Shown here one piece after another: positions 63,534 through 64,000 of a DNA stretch of 64,000 bases (position 1 is the stretch's first letter; every line of letters begins with the position of its first letter). The position numbers were made by a program, and so were the translations under genes. Source of the DNA: Shouchella rhizosphaerae (GTDB taxonomy: Bacteria; Bacillota; Bacilli; Bacillales; Bacillaceae_D); NCBI RefSeq assembly GCF_900142675.1, contig NZ_FRBS01000001.1, positions 62,001 through 126,000 of the forward strand. The letters run 5' to 3'. The notes below the pieces were generated by a model that worked only from the letters and a program-made list of their open reading frames with translations, was not told where the DNA came from and made no database searches.

Positions 63534-64000
63534 ATGGAAACCAATTTTATTCGAAATTTACTTAATAATATTGAAACGAAAATTAATCAAGGTCAATACT
63601 CTGAGGCTTTTAGCACTCTTTATGATGAATTAAGAAACATACGTCACCATTCTTCCACAGAAGATTGGAAGCAATTTATCTCTCAATATCGTGAGCATCC
63701 AGTAAGTGCATTTTTCTGGCAAGAGCCACTATCTCGTCGAGCATTTGAAAAACCCCGAGGCTATGCAGGTGATCCGATAATGCTGGACTTGCAGTATGAC
63801 TATGAAAAATTGGAATCGTCACCCTACGAGAATGAACAAGCAGAAATTTCCGATCTTCTTTATTACGACATAAACCGTATAGGTCATGCAAATCATGCTA
63901 ATCGAGAAAGAAGGCGGATACTTTCCAAAATGATTAATCAAACATCAGAACGTGTTGCGAATCCTTCTATTCTCTCAGTCGCTTGTGGCCATTTAAGGGA
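63534..64000 (+). CDS. PhcB-like class I SAM methyltransferase, 3' end beyond window
   Basis: ATG 63534 behind GAGGAGG; 155 codons are open to the window end. After a helical N-terminus (NNIETKINQGQYSEAFSTLY), SRRAFEKPRGYAGDPIMLDL is the signature of methyltransferases related to the 3-hydroxypalmitic acid methyl ester (PhcB-type) enzymes. Motif I begins at the edge (ILSVACGHLR). It probably methylates an acyl product of the adjacent ketoacyl synthase, 229 bp upstream; the intervening DNA holds no gene. Function is inferred from family and context. Confidence 0.75.
   Translation, partial: METNFIRNLLNNIETKINQGQYSEAFSTLYDELRNIRHHSSTEDWKQFISQYREHPVSAFFWQEPLSRRAFEKPRGYAGDPIMLDLQYDYEKLESSPYENEQAEISDLLYYDINRIGHANHANRERRRILSKMINQTSERVANPSILSVACGHLR

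Overview
The window looks like the chromosome of an alkaliphilic Bacillaceae bacterium, most probably Shouchella (formerly Bacillus) clausii or a close relative. The strongest clue is the metE leader at 55.1-55.6 kb. It carries a SAM-I riboswitch, its terminator, an adenosylcobalamin riboswitch and a second terminator in series, the tandem arrangement described for B. clausii metE. A T-box serS, a guanine-riboswitch xpt operon, Zur-type operators and frequent TTG/GTG starts behind strong AGGAGG-type ribosome sites also fit a Bacillaceae host.

Layout. (1) 1-8.95 kb is visibly more GC-rich than the rest and looks acquired. It holds the end of a NikA/OppA-type binding protein, two tandem head-to-tail pairs of YbtP/YbtQ (IrtA/IrtB)-like fused ABC proteins, each pair behind the same 19-bp palindrome, and a Fur-family gene cut off after its DNA-binding domain. 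(2) 9.0-34.2 kb is a mosaic bounded by two direct copies of a serS/T-box/AlkD block. The left serS is a wreck, the right one is intact. Between them lie an SDR gene, a divergent regulator/hydrolase cassette and its decayed second copy, a two-component/ABC operon resembling LnrJKLMN, a large hydrolase pseudogene, a stretch of gene remnants (integrase, VOC-like, pepF), and a 6.19-kb ISL3-type transposon with matching ends, an 8-bp target duplication and passenger genes. (3) 34.4-61.8 kb is ordinary, compact backbone: an AAA ATPase, a phosphatase, a second LnrJKLMN-like operon, a GT8 glycosyltransferase, a zinc-binding lipoprotein, purine salvage, a chitin-binding 5'-nucleotidase, a DASS transporter, metE, cstA and gabD. 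(4) 61.8-64.0 kb is AT-rich and begins a new locus: a stand-alone ketoacyl-ACP synthase III and the start of a PhcB-like methyltransferase, cut by the window edge.

How the genes work together. The two LnrJKLMN-like operons are paralogous sense-and-export modules for membrane-active lipophilic compounds, but the kinase and regulator genes are in opposite order. The riboswitches tie methionine synthesis to SAM and B12, and xanthine salvage to guanine. The zinc-binding lipoprotein lies behind two Zur-like boxes. The ABC pairs plus a metal/oligopeptide-type binding protein suggest metallophore traffic, although the substrate cannot be read from sequence.

Many genes in the mosaic are broken (serS copy 1, the hydrolase at 20.2-22.4 kb, the transposon's ATPase and transposase). 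The region has therefore been acquired, rearranged and partly decayed rather than being uniformly functional. No tRNA, rRNA or CRISPR array was seen.
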